This document shows, in pieces, positions 12,969 to 22,079 of a stretch of 62,046 nt of DNA. Source of the DNA: Mycolicibacillus trivialis (lineage in GTDB: Bacteria > Actinomycetota > Actinomycetes > Mycobacteriales > Mycobacteriaceae); assembly GCF_002102395.1 (NCBI RefSeq), contig NZ_LQPZ01000038.1:1-62046 (forward strand), given 5' to 3'. Numbering within the stretch: the stretch's first letter is position 1; every line of letters begins with the position of its first letter. The notes beneath the pieces were generated by a model. That model was not told the DNA's origin. It did no database searches and was given only the letters and a program-made list of their open reading frames with translations. Made by a program: the position numbers and the translations under genes.

Positions 12969-13715
12969 TCAGCTGGCGGCGCGGCTCGGGACGGCGGCGT
13001 GGATGGGCAGGCCCGGGTCGATGGTGACCCCCAGCACCGCGGCGGTGCTGGTCACCGTGCCGGACAGGATCGTGCTGAGGTGCTCGATGAAGACGTCCTG
13101 GGCCATCCGGCGTTCGCTGCCGGTGTCGCGGCCGAGCCACCAGTCGGTGGCCGAGGCGACCGACCCGAACGTCGCGAACGCGGCCAGCTCGATCGCGTCG
13201 CGGTCCAGCTGCATCTCGCGCAGTTCGTTGCTGAACATCTCCGCGATCGCCAGGATGATCTCGCGGCCCTCCTGCAGCGCCTGCAACGTCGATGCGGACT
13301 GCTCGGTGAACTGGCCCTGGATCAGGAACCGCAGCACGTTGGGGTGCTGTTCGACCAGCCCGACGTACTGCTCCACGCCTTTGCGGATGACCTCGTCGGC
13401 GGAGTCGGTGGTGACGTCGATCGCCGAGGAGATCGCCGCCCACAGCATGTCGCGCATCCGCTCGCTGACCGCCTGGAACAGGTCGGACTTGTCGGTGAAG
13501 TGCCGGTAGATCTTCGGCTTCGCGGTGCCGGCCTCCTCGGCGATCTCCCGCACGCTCAGCTCCGGCCCGCGCTTGTCGATGGCGCGGAAGGCGGCGTCGA
13601 CGATCTCGGCCCGCACCTTCTTGCGGTGCTCGCGCCAGCGTTCCCGCCGGGCGTCGACTTTGCCGTCGGGCCGCTCGGCGGGGCTGGGCCGGGCTGGTCT
13701 GCGCACGTCCCACAC
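12969..13715 (-). CDS. TetR-family transcriptional regulator
   Basis: About 248 residues from the GTG at 13715, in line with the 246-aa Rv3050c that sits beside the monooxygenase in M. tuberculosis. The N-terminal helix-turn-helix is clear (LSVREIAEEAGTAKPKIYRHF); the C-terminal ligand domain is unassigned. A longer frame to 13847 would run through the divergent promoter and looks non-coding. It probably controls the monooxygenase 94 bp downstream and perhaps the divergent flavoprotein gene. Confidence 0.85.
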   Translation of the reverse strand: MWDVRRPARPSPAERPDGKVDARRERWREHRKKVRAEIVDAAFRAIDKRGPELSVREIAEEAGTAKPKIYRHFTDKSDLFQAVSERMRDMLWAAISSAIDVTTDSADEVIRKGVEQYVGLVEQHPNVLRFLIQGQFTEQSASTLQALQEGREIILAIAEMFSNELREMQLDRDAIELAAFATFGSVASATDWWLGRDTGSERRMAQDVFIEHLSTILSGTVTSTAAVLGVTIDPGLPIHAAVPSRAAS

Positions 13716-13873
13716 TGTACTCGCCCGTACTGCCGCCACCGCCCGGCATAGCCGTGTTGACCTGCCGAGACACCGCGACCGACACCCGGATGGCAGCGGA
13801 GTCGGATTTTCTCCGGCGGGTCGGCGTCGGTAGCGTAGGCACCGCAATCAACCTCGGAAGGGCGAGAAAAGCG

Positions 13874-15055
13874 GTGACACAGCGATTCGATCTGGCCATC
13901 GTCGGCGGCGGTCCGGCCGGGTCGGCGGCCGCCTGGCAGGCCCGCCAGGCCGGCGCCAGTGTCGTGCTGCTGGACAAGGCGCAGTTCCCCCGCGACAAGC
14001 CGTGCGGTGACGGGCTGACCGCCCGGGCCGTCAGCTACCTGCAGAAGATGGGGCTGGCCGAACAGGTCGCGACCTTCCACCGGGTCAACCGGGTGTGCGT
14101 GTACAGCCCCAGCCACTGGGAGCTGTCCTTCCCGCGCCGTCCGGGCATGCCCGATCACGGCCACACCGTCAGCCGCACCACGCTGGACACCATGCTGTTG
14201 CGCCACGCCGCGGCGGCCGGCGCGGAGGTCCGCGAATCCGCCGAGGTCGCCGGGCCGGTCCTCGACGACCGCGGCCGGGTCACCGGGGTGAGCCTCAAGG
14301 GCGGCGAGCAGGTCCTGGCCGACGCGGTGATCGCCGCCGACGGCGCCTACTCCCCGATCAAGCGGGCGCTGAAGCTGGATTCGGCCTATAACGGCTATTC
14401 GGCGATCGCCATCCGCGCCGAGATGGACGCCAACCGGCCGGACTCCGACAGCTTGGACATCTATCTGCGGCTGCGCTTCGAGGGCGACCAGCTGCCCGGC
14501 TACGGGTGGGTGTTCCCGATGGGCGGCGGCCGGTTCAACATCGGGTTGGGCTACGTCAACAGCTACCGCAACTGGCAGTCGATCAACGCCACCGCGTTCC
14601 TCGGGGAGTTCTTGCGCACGCTGCCGCGTGACTGGGAGCTGCCCGACATCGGCGAGCTGAAGAAGTCCAAGAGCGTGCGCGCCTGGCGGCTGCCGATGGG
14701 GTTCACCGCCTGGCCGCCGTGGCGGCCCGGGGTGCTGTTCGCCGGCGATGCGCTGGGCGCGGGCAAACCGGCCAGCGGGGCGGGCATCTCCAAGGCGCTG
14801 GAGTCCGGGATGGCGGCCGGGGAATGCGCGGTCGCGGCGCTGACCAACGCCGGCCCCGACGACTTCACCAACTACGCCCAGCGGATGCAGGAGGCCTGGG
14901 GCCGGGAGTACCGGCGCGGTCGCTACTTCCACAAGCTGCTGGGCTATCCGCGCGTCGCCGACGCCGGGGTGCGGCTGATCGACAACGCCGCGTTCCGCGA
15001 CCGGATGCTCAAGGCGCTGTACAAAAAGGCCCAGGGGCCCGCGCACCGCTACTGA
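13874..15055 (+). CDS. Geranylgeranyl reductase family flavoprotein (MenJ-like)
   Basis: A 393-residue FAD-dependent reductase. It opens with the dinucleotide-binding motif GGGPAGSAAA, has the PCGDGLT block near residue 45 and the FAGDALGAGKPASGAGI block near 290, both typical of geranylgeranyl reductases. In mycobacteria this family includes MenJ (Rv0561c), which saturates one isoprene unit of menaquinone; this copy is a relative and its prenyl substrate is not certain. The GTG at 13874 is chosen for the GGAAGGGCG stretch just upstream and because homology begins at VTQRFDLAIVGGG; the frame could extend to 13754. Confidence 0.82.
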   Translation: MTQRFDLAIVGGGPAGSAAAWQARQAGASVVLLDKAQFPRDKPCGDGLTARAVSYLQKMGLAEQVATFHRVNRVCVYSPSHWELSFPRRPGMPDHGHTVSRTTLDTMLLRHAAAAGAEVRESAEVAGPVLDDRGRVTGVSLKGGEQVLADAVIAADGAYSPIKRALKLDSAYNGYSAIAIRAEMDANRPDSDSLDIYLRLRFEGDQLPGYGWVFPMGGGRFNIGLGYVNSYRNWQSINATAFLGEFLRTLPRDWELPDIGELKKSKSVRAWRLPMGFTAWPPWRPGVLFAGDALGAGKPASGAGISKALESGMAAGECAVAALTNAGPDDFTNYAQRMQEAWGREYRRGRYFHKLLGYPRVADAGVRLIDNAAFRDRMLKALYKKAQGPAHRY

Positions 15056-15061
15056 GGCCGG

Positions 15062-16159
15062 TCAGCCGAACGGGCAACCGCCGCTGCGCCCTTCGGGGAC
15101 CGCGAACGTCTCCAGACCGTACCGGTCGTAGAAGCGGGCCAGCCAGGTGTTCTGCCGGTTCAGCCGGTGCACCGAGCGCTCGTAGCGGGCACGGCCGCGC
15201 GCGGTGTCGCGGTAGCGGGCGCGCAACGCGTCGAGGCGCACCCGGTTGTAGTGGATGGGTTCGAGCTTCAGCCGGTCGGGCAGCACCCGCCAGGCCAGTT
15301 GCAGCAGCGCGCTGTAGAGCGCGAATTCGGCGTCGTGGTGGGGTTTGAGTTCGAAGCCGATCATGGCCAGCACGTCGGGGTGCATGGTCTTGGCCGAGCA
15401 GACCTGCACGACGCGGCCGGCCACCGGCCGCACCACCAGCCACGGCGGGGTGAGGACCGGCCGCATCCACTTCGGCAGCAGCAGGCTGGGCAGCGGCAGC
15501 CGGGTGAGCGTGGCGAACTGGTGGCGCAGGAACCCGTTGGCCTCCAACTCGGTGGCGACGGTCTTGTCGTAATAGGCGTCGAACTCCTCGGCGGTGGCAG
15601 GCAGTTTTCCCCGCCTGCTGGGCAGCTCCAGCTCACCGAAGAGATGGCGCAGGTACTGGTAGGCGGCCTCCTTCTCGGCGGGCCGCAGGGTGTGCCCGGT
15701 GACCACCGGGAAGGCGACCAGGATCGCGTGCACCGCGCTGGCGATGATCCACAGCCACAGGTCCGGGTCCAGTGCGCTGTAGCGGACCCCGTCGTATTCG
15801 CCGACCCCGGTGCCGCGGACGGTGCGGTGCTGGTCGATCAGCCAGCGGGCGTGTTTTCTGCGCTGTGCCGCATCGGCGAGGATCGCCTGCCCGCTGAACC
15901 CACTGCGCAACGCCCGGTCGGTGAAGTTCTCCCGGAACCGGCCGGTGTGGTCGACCGACGCCGCGATCGGCACCCGGGCCACCTCGTCGAACAGCACCCC
16001 GCCGAACACGCCGGTCAGCACGCTGCCGATGTGCTTGCGGAAGTCGGCCATCACCGCCGGGCGCAAGCCCGGGCCCGCCAGCAGGTCCAGGCCGTCGGTG
16101 CCGTCGGTGCCGTCCTGGGCGTCGATGGGCCGGTCGATGTCGGTGAGCAGTTCGGTCAT
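15062..16159 (-). CDS. MpaB/DUF2236-family oxygenase
   Basis: A 365-residue protein of the DUF2236 (oxygenase MpaB, Lcp-like heme protein) group. Recognisable are the GGVLFDEVARVPIAASVDHTGRF start of the domain, the HARWLIDQHRTVRGT block around residue 100 and the LWLWIIASAVHAIL block around 140. Members include rubber oxygenase Lcp and mycophenolic-acid MpaB and are predicted to bind heme or metal. The substrate is unknown. It is transcribed divergently from a TetR gene with a clear dyad between them, so the pair looks like a self-contained ligand-responsive unit. Confidence 0.8.
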   Translation of the reverse strand: MTELLTDIDRPIDAQDGTDGTDGLDLLAGPGLRPAVMADFRKHIGSVLTGVFGGVLFDEVARVPIAASVDHTGRFRENFTDRALRSGFSGQAILADAAQRRKHARWLIDQHRTVRGTGVGEYDGVRYSALDPDLWLWIIASAVHAILVAFPVVTGHTLRPAEKEAAYQYLRHLFGELELPSRRGKLPATAEEFDAYYDKTVATELEANGFLRHQFATLTRLPLPSLLLPKWMRPVLTPPWLVVRPVAGRVVQVCSAKTMHPDVLAMIGFELKPHHDAEFALYSALLQLAWRVLPDRLKLEPIHYNRVRLDALRARYRDTARGRARYERSVHRLNRQNTWLARFYDRYGLETFAVPEGRSGGCPFG

Positions 16160-16170
16160 CCCAACCTCCC

Positions 16171-16201
16171 GATGTTAGTAAGTTAGACATAAACTAACAT
16201 C
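16171..16201. promoter_or_regulatory. Inverted-repeat operator between mpaB-like and TetR genes
   Basis: Two perfect 9-bp arms, gatgttagt (16171-16179) and actaacatc (16193-16201), flank 13 AT-rich bases in an otherwise GC-rich gap. The position, 12 bp upstream of the oxygenase start and about 40 bp from the TetR start, suits an operator bound by the divergent TetR protein. Confidence 0.65.
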
Positions 16202-16242
16202 CTTACACCGAAGCGGGAAGCATCGTGTGGGACCATGTGGTC

Positions 16243-16848
16243 ATGTCTGGCGATCAGACCGGCGAGCGCATTCTCGAGGCGGCGCTGCAGACGATCCTCG
16301 ACTTCGGGGTACGGCGCGCGTCGGTGGAGGAGATCGCCCGGCGCGCCGGCGTGTCGCACATGACCGTCTACCGGCGCTGGCCGACCAAGAAGGATCTGCT
16401 GGTGGCCACCCTCGGCACGGTGACCGACTCGATTCTCGCCGCCGTCGACGACGAGGTCGCCGCGCTGGACGACTACGAGGATCGATTCGTCGCCGGGTTC
16501 ACCGGGATCTACTGGCGGGTCCGCACCCATCCGATGCTCAGCCGCACGCTGGAGACCGATCCCGAAGCCGTCCTGCCCGCGTTGACCACCGGCGCGGGAC
16601 CGGCACTGGAGTTGGCCGTCAACTACCTCGCCGGGCACATCGCCGACACCGCCCGCCACGGCGGGGTCGAGATCGATGATCCGCAGGGCCTGGCGGAGAT
16701 CTTCGTCCGTCTCACCCACTCACTGGTTCTCACCCAGCGGGTGCGCGAACCGTTGACCAGCCGCGCCGACGCGGAACGCTATGCGCGCCAGCACCTTCTG
16801 CCGCTGGCGCTGGCCATGGTGCGGCCGGTGGACGTGTCGGCGCGGTGA
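16243..16848 (+). CDS. TetR-family regulator divergent from the MpaB-like gene
   Basis: About 201 residues from the ATG at 16243; an in-frame GTG six codons upstream is possible. The helix-turn-helix reads ASVEEIARRAGVSHMTVYRRW. The rest is a TetR ligand-binding domain of unknown specificity. The dyad in the divergent promoter supports autoregulation and control of the adjacent oxygenase. Confidence 0.85.
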   Translation: MSGDQTGERILEAALQTILDFGVRRASVEEIARRAGVSHMTVYRRWPTKKDLLVATLGTVTDSILAAVDDEVAALDDYEDRFVAGFTGIYWRVRTHPMLSRTLETDPEAVLPALTTGAGPALELAVNYLAGHIADTARHGGVEIDDPQGLAEIFVRLTHSLVLTQRVREPLTSRADAERYARQHLLPLALAMVRPVDVSAR

Positions 16849-17145
16849 GTCTCCGGCAGGGAGGACACGCACCCGAGACCGGAAGCAGCACGCCCGCACT
16901 GCCGGATCGAGATAGGAGTGCGGCCGACGCCAGTTCGCGAGGAGCACTCCGTCGCGCATATCGGCCGGTACGCGTAAGGCGCCGACGTCGTCCGACTCAA
17001 GCAACGCAGTGAGACGTTCGATCGCGGGGGCTCGGGCGCGTTCGAAGTCCAGGCTTTGGGGAATGTAGTCGCAGAGCCAAAACTGCTTTCCATCTTTCAG
17101 GGCAGACCTCGGACGAGTTGCTCACACCGGACCGACACCCACCGC
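16849..17145 (-). pseudogene. Possible decayed coding remnant between TetR and fic
   Basis: On the minus strand an open frame without a credible start runs from about 17115 to 16900. It contains ordinary-looking protein sequence (LKDGKQFWLCDYIPQSLDF, then ERLTALLESDDVGALRVP and LLANWRRPHSYLDPAVR) before becoming Arg/Cys-rich. I do not recognise the family. It has no ribosome-binding site and could be the leftover of a gene whose 5' part is lost. Confidence 0.3.
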
Positions 17146-18348
17146 TCAGTTGCTCCACCGCCGTCGACCGGCCCGCTCGGCGAAGGCGTCGAGCGCGGCG
17201 AGCACTTCCGGCGCGCGCCACGCGCGGTTGCGGGTGCGGTCGGTGAACTCCACCACGATCCCCGCGTCGACCAGCGGGTCGATGTAGCGACGCGCGTTGC
17301 CGGTGGTGATGCCCAGCTCGCGGCGCAGCAGCGCGGCGTTGAACACCGGCCGCTTGATCAGCAGGTCGGCGACTCGGTGCACCGCGGAGTCGCGGCGGGC
17401 GGTGATGCGCGAGGCCCACCCGGCGCGGATGTCGCGCAGCTCGGCCACCAGTTGCCGGCCGTTGGCGACCGCGAGCACCACCGCCTGAGACAGCTGGCCC
17501 ACGATAGGTACGGTGTCGCCGTCACGGTAAGCGGTCAGCGCCGCGAAGTAGGCGTCGGTGTCGGCGAGCAAGCCCGCCGAGACCGGCACGGTGACGTGGC
17601 GGGTCAGACCCTTGTTGCGCAGCATCGCCTGCACCAACGCGCGGCCGGTGCGCCCGTTGCCGTCGGTGAACGGGTGGATGGACTCGAACTGCGCGTGGGC
17701 GATGGCGATCTGCGCCAGCGCGGGAACGTCAACGCGACCGGCGAAGGCGATCAGGTCGTCGATCGCGGCGGGCACACGGCGGTGGTGCGGGGCGATGTAG
17801 TCCGCCCCGCGCGGGCCGAACGGCCCGCCACCGATCCACACCTGCTCGTCGCGCCAGTTACCCGCGGCGGCCGGTGTGCTCGCGTGCATGAGCACGCGGT
17901 GCATGTCGAGGATCGCGTCGGCGTCGATGCGGTCGGCCAGCCGGACCGCGGCCTGCATGGCGGCGGTGTTGGCCACGATGATCGCGGCGTTGCGGCGCGT
18001 GGGTCCACCGAGGGATTCTGCCTCGGCGATGGCGCGGGCCGAGGCGGTGAGGTTCTCGATGTTGGAGCTGGCTGCCGACTCCGATCGCAGCAGCACCGCG
18101 GCGAACGGGGCGATTTCGTCGCCCAGCTCGGAGTCGAATCGCGCGATCTCATGGCTGGCGTCCTCGGCGGCGGCCAGCACGGCGGAGGGAAGCGCCACCT
18201 GTAGCTCGGCGATGTCGGCGGTGATGGCGGCCTGGTAGTCGCCGGACTGACGAATCGCGGCGTGTTGGTCAGCCAGTCCGTATCCGGCCTGAGTGGCGGG
18301 CTGCCAGGTCAGCGTCTCGACACCCACAGCCGTGCTATCTGATGCCAT
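17146..18348 (-). CDS. Fic-domain protein (class II, with inhibitory helix)
   Basis: Fic proteins transfer AMP or another nucleotide part to target proteins. This 400-residue protein has the complete active-site motif HPFTDGNGRTGR near residue 222. An SSNIEN motif near residue 95 fits the (S/T)xxxE(G/N) inhibitory helix that blocks ATP in class II members. A C-terminal winged helix (about 320-380: LLRRELGITTGNARRYIDPLV) follows. With the inhibitory helix built in, no separate antitoxin gene is needed, and none is present. The ATG at 18348 is preferred over the frame start at 18366, which lies inside the palindromic operator. Confidence 0.88.
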   Translation of the reverse strand: MASDSTAVGVETLTWQPATQAGYGLADQHAAIRQSGDYQAAITADIAELQVALPSAVLAAAEDASHEIARFDSELGDEIAPFAAVLLRSESAASSNIENLTASARAIAEAESLGGPTRRNAAIIVANTAAMQAAVRLADRIDADAILDMHRVLMHASTPAAAGNWRDEQVWIGGGPFGPRGADYIAPHHRRVPAAIDDLIAFAGRVDVPALAQIAIAHAQFESIHPFTDGNGRTGRALVQAMLRNKGLTRHVTVPVSAGLLADTDAYFAALTAYRDGDTVPIVGQLSQAVVLAVANGRQLVAELRDIRAGWASRITARRDSAVHRVADLLIKRPVFNAALLRRELGITTGNARRYIDPLVDAGIVVEFTDRTRNRAWRAPEVLAALDAFAERAGRRRWSN

Positions 18349-18356
18349 CACCCACA

Positions 18357-18407
18357 GTAGCATCACTTAACTAATTAAATGATGCTACCACCGGACACTA
18401 GCATCAT
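18357..18407. promoter_or_regulatory. Palindromic operator upstream of the fic gene
   Basis: A perfect 9-bp inverted repeat, gtagcatca (18357-18365) and tgatgctac (18380-18388), surrounds the AT-rich stretch ttaactaattaa. A third copy of the half site, tagcatcat, lies at 18399-18407. The site begins about 9 bp upstream of the fic ATG. The fic protein's own C-terminal winged helix is a candidate binder. Confidence 0.6.
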
Positions 18408-18408
18408 T

Positions 18409-18644
18409 TCTCCTGGTCGCTGTCTGGCGTGCACCGCGGCGGGACGCGGCTCACAGCGCCGGCAACGCCGCCGGATGATCATGGGAGGCGCGGCCCCTTC
18501 CAGCATTCCGTCCGCATTGAAGGTCAGGGTGGCAACCCAACAAACCCGGTGGTGCGTTGCGGCCGCCACCTCCGGTGAGCGCCACCGGCCGCGCTCGACG
18601 TCGGCCTGTCGGCCAGCCACACGCTCGCGGCCTTCTAGCGAAGC
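18409..18644. other. Intergenic stretch between fic and nrdE
   Basis: About 240 bases with no gene I can support. Short open frames on both strands have Arg/Cys/Pro-rich products and no ribosome-binding sites. Confidence 0.4.
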
Positions 18645-18678
18645 GAGCAGGCCAGGAAGCGTTTCCCCTGGCCTGCTC
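18645..18678 (-). terminator. Hairpin terminator after nrdE
   Basis: Perfect 12-bp arms gagcaggccagg (18645-18656) and cctggcctgctc (18667-18678) enclose a 10-base loop, 17 bp past the nrdE stop. There is no long T run, as is common for mycobacterial terminators. Confidence 0.7.
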
Positions 18679-18694
18679 GACGAACTGAAACCGC

Positions 18695-20863
18695 CTAGAG
18701 CATGCAGCTCACGCAGCCCTCGACCTCGGTGCCCTCCAGCGCCATCTGCCGCAGCCGGATGTAGTACAGCGTCTTGATCCCCTTGCGCCAGGCGTAGATC
18801 TGCGCCTTGTTGACGTCGCGGGTGGTGGCGGTGTCCTTGAAGAACAGCGTCAGGCTCAACCCCTGGTCCACGTGCTGGGTGGCCGCGGCGTAGGTGTCGA
18901 TGATCTTCTCGTAGCCGATCTCGTAGGCGTCCTGGTAGTACTCCAGGTTGTCGTTGGTCATGTAGGGCGCCGGGTAGTAGACCCGGCCGATCTTGCCCTC
19001 TTTGCGGATCTCCACCTTCGACACGATCGGGTGGATCGACGACGTCGAGTGGTTGATGTAGGAGATCGACCCGGTCGGCGGCACCGCTTGCAGGTTCTGG
19101 TTGTAGATCCCGTTGGCCTGCACCGATTCCTTGAGCCGGCGCCAGTCGTTCTGGTCGGGGATGCGGATGCCGGCGTCGGCGAACAGGGTGCGCACCTTGT
19201 CGGTCCTGGGTTCCCAGATCCCGTCGGTGTACTTGTCGAAGAACTCACCGCTGGCGTAGGTGGATTGTTCGAAACCCTTGAAGTGGGTGCCGCGTTCGAT
19301 CGCGATCCGGTTCGAGGCCCGCAGGGCGTGGTAGAGCACCGTGTAGAAGTAGATGTTGGTGAAGTCGACGCCCTCTTCGGACCCGTAGAAGATCCGTTCG
19401 CGCGCCAGGTAGCCGTGCAGGTTCATCTGCCCGAGCCCGATTGCGTGGGAGTCGTTGTTGCCCTGCTCGATCGAGGGCACCGAGGAGATGTTGGTCTGGT
19501 CGCTGACCGCGGTCAGCGCCCGGATCGCCACCTCGATGGTCTGGGCGAAGTCCGGCGAGTCCATCGCCTTGGCGATGTTCAGCGACCCCAGGTTGCACGA
19601 AATGTCCTTGCCCACCTTGGCGTAGGACAGGTCCTCGTTGTACAGCGACGGCGTGGAGACCTGCAGGATCTCCGAGCACAGGTTCGAGTGGGTGATCTTG
19701 CCCGCGATCGGGTTGGCCCGGTTCACCGTGTCCTCGAACATGATGTAGGGGTATCCGGACTCGAACTGCAGCTCGGCCACGGTCTGGAAGAACTCCCGCG
19801 CCTTGATCTTGTGCTTGCGGATCCGCGGGTCGTCGACCATCTCGTAGTACTTCTCGGTGACGTTGATGTCGGCGAAGGCCACCCCGTAGACGCGCTCGAC
19901 GTCGTACGGCGAGAACAGGTACATGTCCTCGTTCTTCTTGGCCAGCTCGAAGGTGATGTCGGGGATCACCACACCCAGCGAGAGAGTCTTGATCCGGATC
20001 TTTTCGTCGGCGTTCTCCCGCTTGGTGTCGAGGAAGCGGTAGATGTCGGGGTGGTGGGCGTTGAGGTAGACCGCACCGGCACCCTGGCGCGCGCCGAGCT
20101 GGTTGGCGTAGGAGAACGAGTCCTCCAGCAGCTTCATGATCGGGATGACGCCCGACGACTGGTTCTCGATGTTCTTGATCGGCGCGCCGTATTCGCGGAT
20201 GTTGGTGAGCAGCAACGCCACTCCCCCGCCGCGCTTGGACAGCTGCAGTGCGGAGTTGATCGAGCGGCCGATCGACTCCATGTTGTCCTCGATGCGCAGC
20301 AGGAAGCAGCTCACCGGCTCGCCGCGCTGCTTCTTGCCGGCGTTGAGGAAGGTGGGCGTGGCCGGCTGGAACCGGCCGTCGATGATCTCGTCGACCAGCC
20401 GTTCGGCGAGCTTGGTGTCCCCGCCGGCAAGGCTCAGCGCCACCATCACGACGCGGTCTTCGAAGCGCTCCAGATACCGCTTGCCGTCGAAGGTCTTCAG
20501 CGTGTAGGAGGTGTAGTACTTGAACGCGCCAAGGAACGTCGGGAAGCGGAACTTCTTGGCGTAGGCGCGATCCAGCAGCGTCTTGACGAAGTTGCGCGAA
20601 TACTGGTCGAGGACCTCGCGCTCGTAGTAGTTCTCCCGGATCAGGTAGTCGAGCTTCTCGTCCTGGTTGTGGAAGAACACCGTGTTCTGGTTGACGTGGG
20701 TCAGGAAGAACTGCCGGGCCGCCGCGACGTCCTTGTCGAACTGGATCCGACCGTCGGCGTCGTAGAGGTTGAGCATCGCGTTGAGCGCGTGGTAGTCGGT
20801 CTCGCTACCCGCGCCCGGAGCCGTGGTGGTCACAGGCTCTGCAGTTGCGACAGTTGCTGGCAT
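18695..20863 (-). CDS. nrdE: Class Ib ribonucleotide reductase large subunit NrdE
   Basis: Catalytic subunit that reduces ribonucleoside diphosphates to deoxy forms with NrdF as radical source and NrdH as electron donor. The 722-residue protein shows the active-site Cys in the PVSCFLL block, the radical-site block THSNLCSEI (about residue 390), [18 protein letters not shown], and the C-terminal redox pair in GCVSCML. It is followed by a strong hairpin. Its start overlaps the end of nrdI by 34 bp (20830-20863), so nrdI and nrdE are probably translationally coupled. Order nrdH-nrdI-nrdE matches other mycobacteria. Confidence 0.97.
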   Translation of the reverse strand: MPATVATAEPVTTTAPGAGSETDYHALNAMLNLYDADGRIQFDKDVAAARQFFLTHVNQNTVFFHNQDEKLDYLIRENYYEREVLDQYSRNFVKTLLDRAYAKKFRFPTFLGAFKYYTSYTLKTFDGKRYLERFEDRVVMVALSLAGGDTKLAERLVDEIIDGRFQPATPTFLNAGKKQRGEPVSCFLLRIEDNMESIGRSINSALQLSKRGGGVALLLTNIREYGAPIKNIENQSSGVIPIMKLLEDSFSYANQLGARQGAGAVYLNAHHPDIYRFLDTKRENADEKIRIKTLSLGVVIPDITFELAKKNEDMYLFSPYDVERVYGVAFADINVTEKYYEMVDDPRIRKHKIKAREFFQTVAELQFESGYPYIMFEDTVNRANPIAGKITHSNLCSEILQVSTPSLYNEDLSYAKVGKDISCNLGSLNIAKAMDSPDFAQTIEVAIRALTAVSDQTNISSVPSIEQGNNDSHAIGLGQMNLHGYLARERIFYGSEEGVDFTNIYFYTVLYHALRASNRIAIERGTHFKGFEQSTYASGEFFDKYTDGIWEPRTDKVRTLFADAGIRIPDQNDWRRLKESVQANGIYNQNLQAVPPTGSISYINHSTSSIHPIVSKVEIRKEGKIGRVYYPAPYMTNDNLEYYQDAYEIGYEKIIDTYAAATQHVDQGLSLTLFFKDTATTRDVNKAQIYAWRKGIKTLYYIRLRQMALEGTEVEGCVSCML

Positions 20864-21276
20864 GTCTCGTCCTTCCAGAAGTCAGCCAATCCCGCACGGA
20901 CGGTGTCCACGTCGTCGGGGGTTCCCATGAGTTCGAAGCGGTAGAGGTAGGGCACGCCGCATTTGCGCGAGATGACCTCGCCGGCGTAGCAGTATTCGGC
21001 ACCGAAGTTGTTGTTGCCTGCGGCGATGACCCCGCGCAACAACGCCCGGTTGTGTTCGTTGTTCAGAAACTTCTTGACCTGTTTGGGCACGTAGCCGCTG
21101 TCGGTGACGCTCGGTGTGTGCCGGCCGCCGCCGTAGGTGGGCACCACCAGCACGTAGGGTTCGTCGACCTCGATCGGCTCGTGCAGCGGGATCCGGATGG
21201 CAGGCAGGCCCAGTTTCTGGATGAAACGGTGGGTGTTCTCCGAGACGGAGGAGAAGTACACCAGACGGTCGCCCAT
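20830..21276 (-). CDS. nrdI: Flavodoxin-like activator NrdI
   Basis: Flavodoxin-fold protein that delivers oxidant for assembly of the manganese tyrosyl-radical cofactor in NrdF. The 148-residue protein has the FMN phosphate loop [10 protein letters not shown] at residues 9-18, the [15 protein letters not shown] loop and the [15 protein letters not shown] block, all diagnostic of NrdI. The start is the ATG at 21276, behind a GGAGGTCAACCG ribosome-binding stretch. It lies between nrdH and nrdE in one operon. Confidence 0.96.
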   Translation of the reverse strand: MGDRLVYFSSVSENTHRFIQKLGLPAIRIPLHEPIEVDEPYVLVVPTYGGGRHTPSVTDSGYVPKQVKKFLNNEHNRALLRGVIAAGNNNFGAEYCYAGEVISRKCGVPYLYRFELMGTPDDVDTVRAGLADFWKDETCQQLSQLQSL

Positions 21277-21374
21277 CGGTTGACCTCCCTCCGCGACTGG
21301 TGCCGGTTCTCCGGCGTGTGATTCAGGACCTGCGATTACCCCGGTTCGCCGCCGACGGATCGCGGCGGCCGCGC

Positions 21375-21614
21375 TCAGGCGCTCAGTGCCGTCGCGGCCA
21401 GGGCCTTGATGCGGTCCGGCCGGAACCCCGACCAGTGGTCGTCACCGGCCACCACCACCGGCGCCTGCAGGTACCCCAGCGCCATTACGTAGTCGCGGGC
21501 TTCGGAGTCCAGCGAGATGTCCACCGACCGGTAGGCGATGCCTTCCTTCTCCAACGCCTTGTGGGTGGCGTTGCACTGCACGCATGCCGGCTTGGTGTAC
21601 ACGGTGATGTTCAT
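21375..21614 (-). CDS. nrdH: Glutaredoxin-like NrdH redoxin
   Basis: A 79-residue thioredoxin-reductase-dependent electron donor to NrdE. It begins [21 protein letters not shown] with the redox pair in CVQC, has the SVDIS motif after the second strand and ends with the WSGFRPDRI motif typical of NrdH. The true start is the ATG at 21614 behind GAGGAGTCG; the frame extends upstream to 21857 through non-coding leader. First gene of nrdHIE. Confidence 0.96.
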   Translation of the reverse strand: MNITVYTKPACVQCNATHKALEKEGIAYRSVDISLDSEARDYVMALGYLQAPVVVAGDDHWSGFRPDRIKALAATALSA

Positions 21615-22079
21615 CGTCGAACGACTCCTCGGTGGCAGGGGCTGGAAGGGTGAGCAACTATCAAACACTGCGTCGGCACCGCTGGTCAGCGGGCCGTCGG
21701 GCGGCGAATCCCCGGCTCTGCGGGGCCGCGCCGACCCGGGGTTCGGGAACTTCTCCCCGGTTCCGGATGGCCCGGTCTTCGTCGGGCCCGGCGGCACTGT
21801 GAACACTACACCTAGTGGCTGACAAGGGGAAGGGATACAAGATGTTCTGAACGACATTCATGGAATTCCCTGGTCGCAAGCTTGCGCCCAGCCCCGATCT
21901 CGGCGTGTCGCAGCTCACAATGCGTCCCCGTTCGTGTCGCTCACCACACTTACCCTCGGGGTCGGACACCGGCCGGTGGCGGCCGGCGTCGGTACCGCTC
22001 GCAGCAAACTCGTTTCTCGGTAGGCTGGCGGGACCCGCACCCGCCACGGGTGCGGCGGGAACCGGCGAGGAGGACCACC
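21615..22079. other. Divergent intergenic region nrdH / LLM oxidoreductase
   Basis: The 465-base gap holds the nrdHIE promoter with NrdR-like boxes near 21803-21850 and, on the other side, the leader of the LLM gene with an AGGAGG ribosome-binding site just before 22080. No gene is supportable; an open frame from 21882 is an upstream extension of the LLM gene. Confidence 0.5.
21803..21850. promoter_or_regulatory. NrdR-like box(es) upstream of nrdH
   Basis: The site at 21803-21818 (acactacacctagtgg) contains the dyad CACTA/TAGTG and resembles the nrdF boxes. A weaker match starts at 21835 (atacaagatgttctga), 32 bp away, the same spacing as at nrdF. The second box is uncertain. Confidence 0.5.

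Noticed and set aside
18872..20944. 690-codon plus-strand frame opposite nrdE
   Set aside because: Shadow of nrdE; Val/Asp/Arg-rich with no homology.
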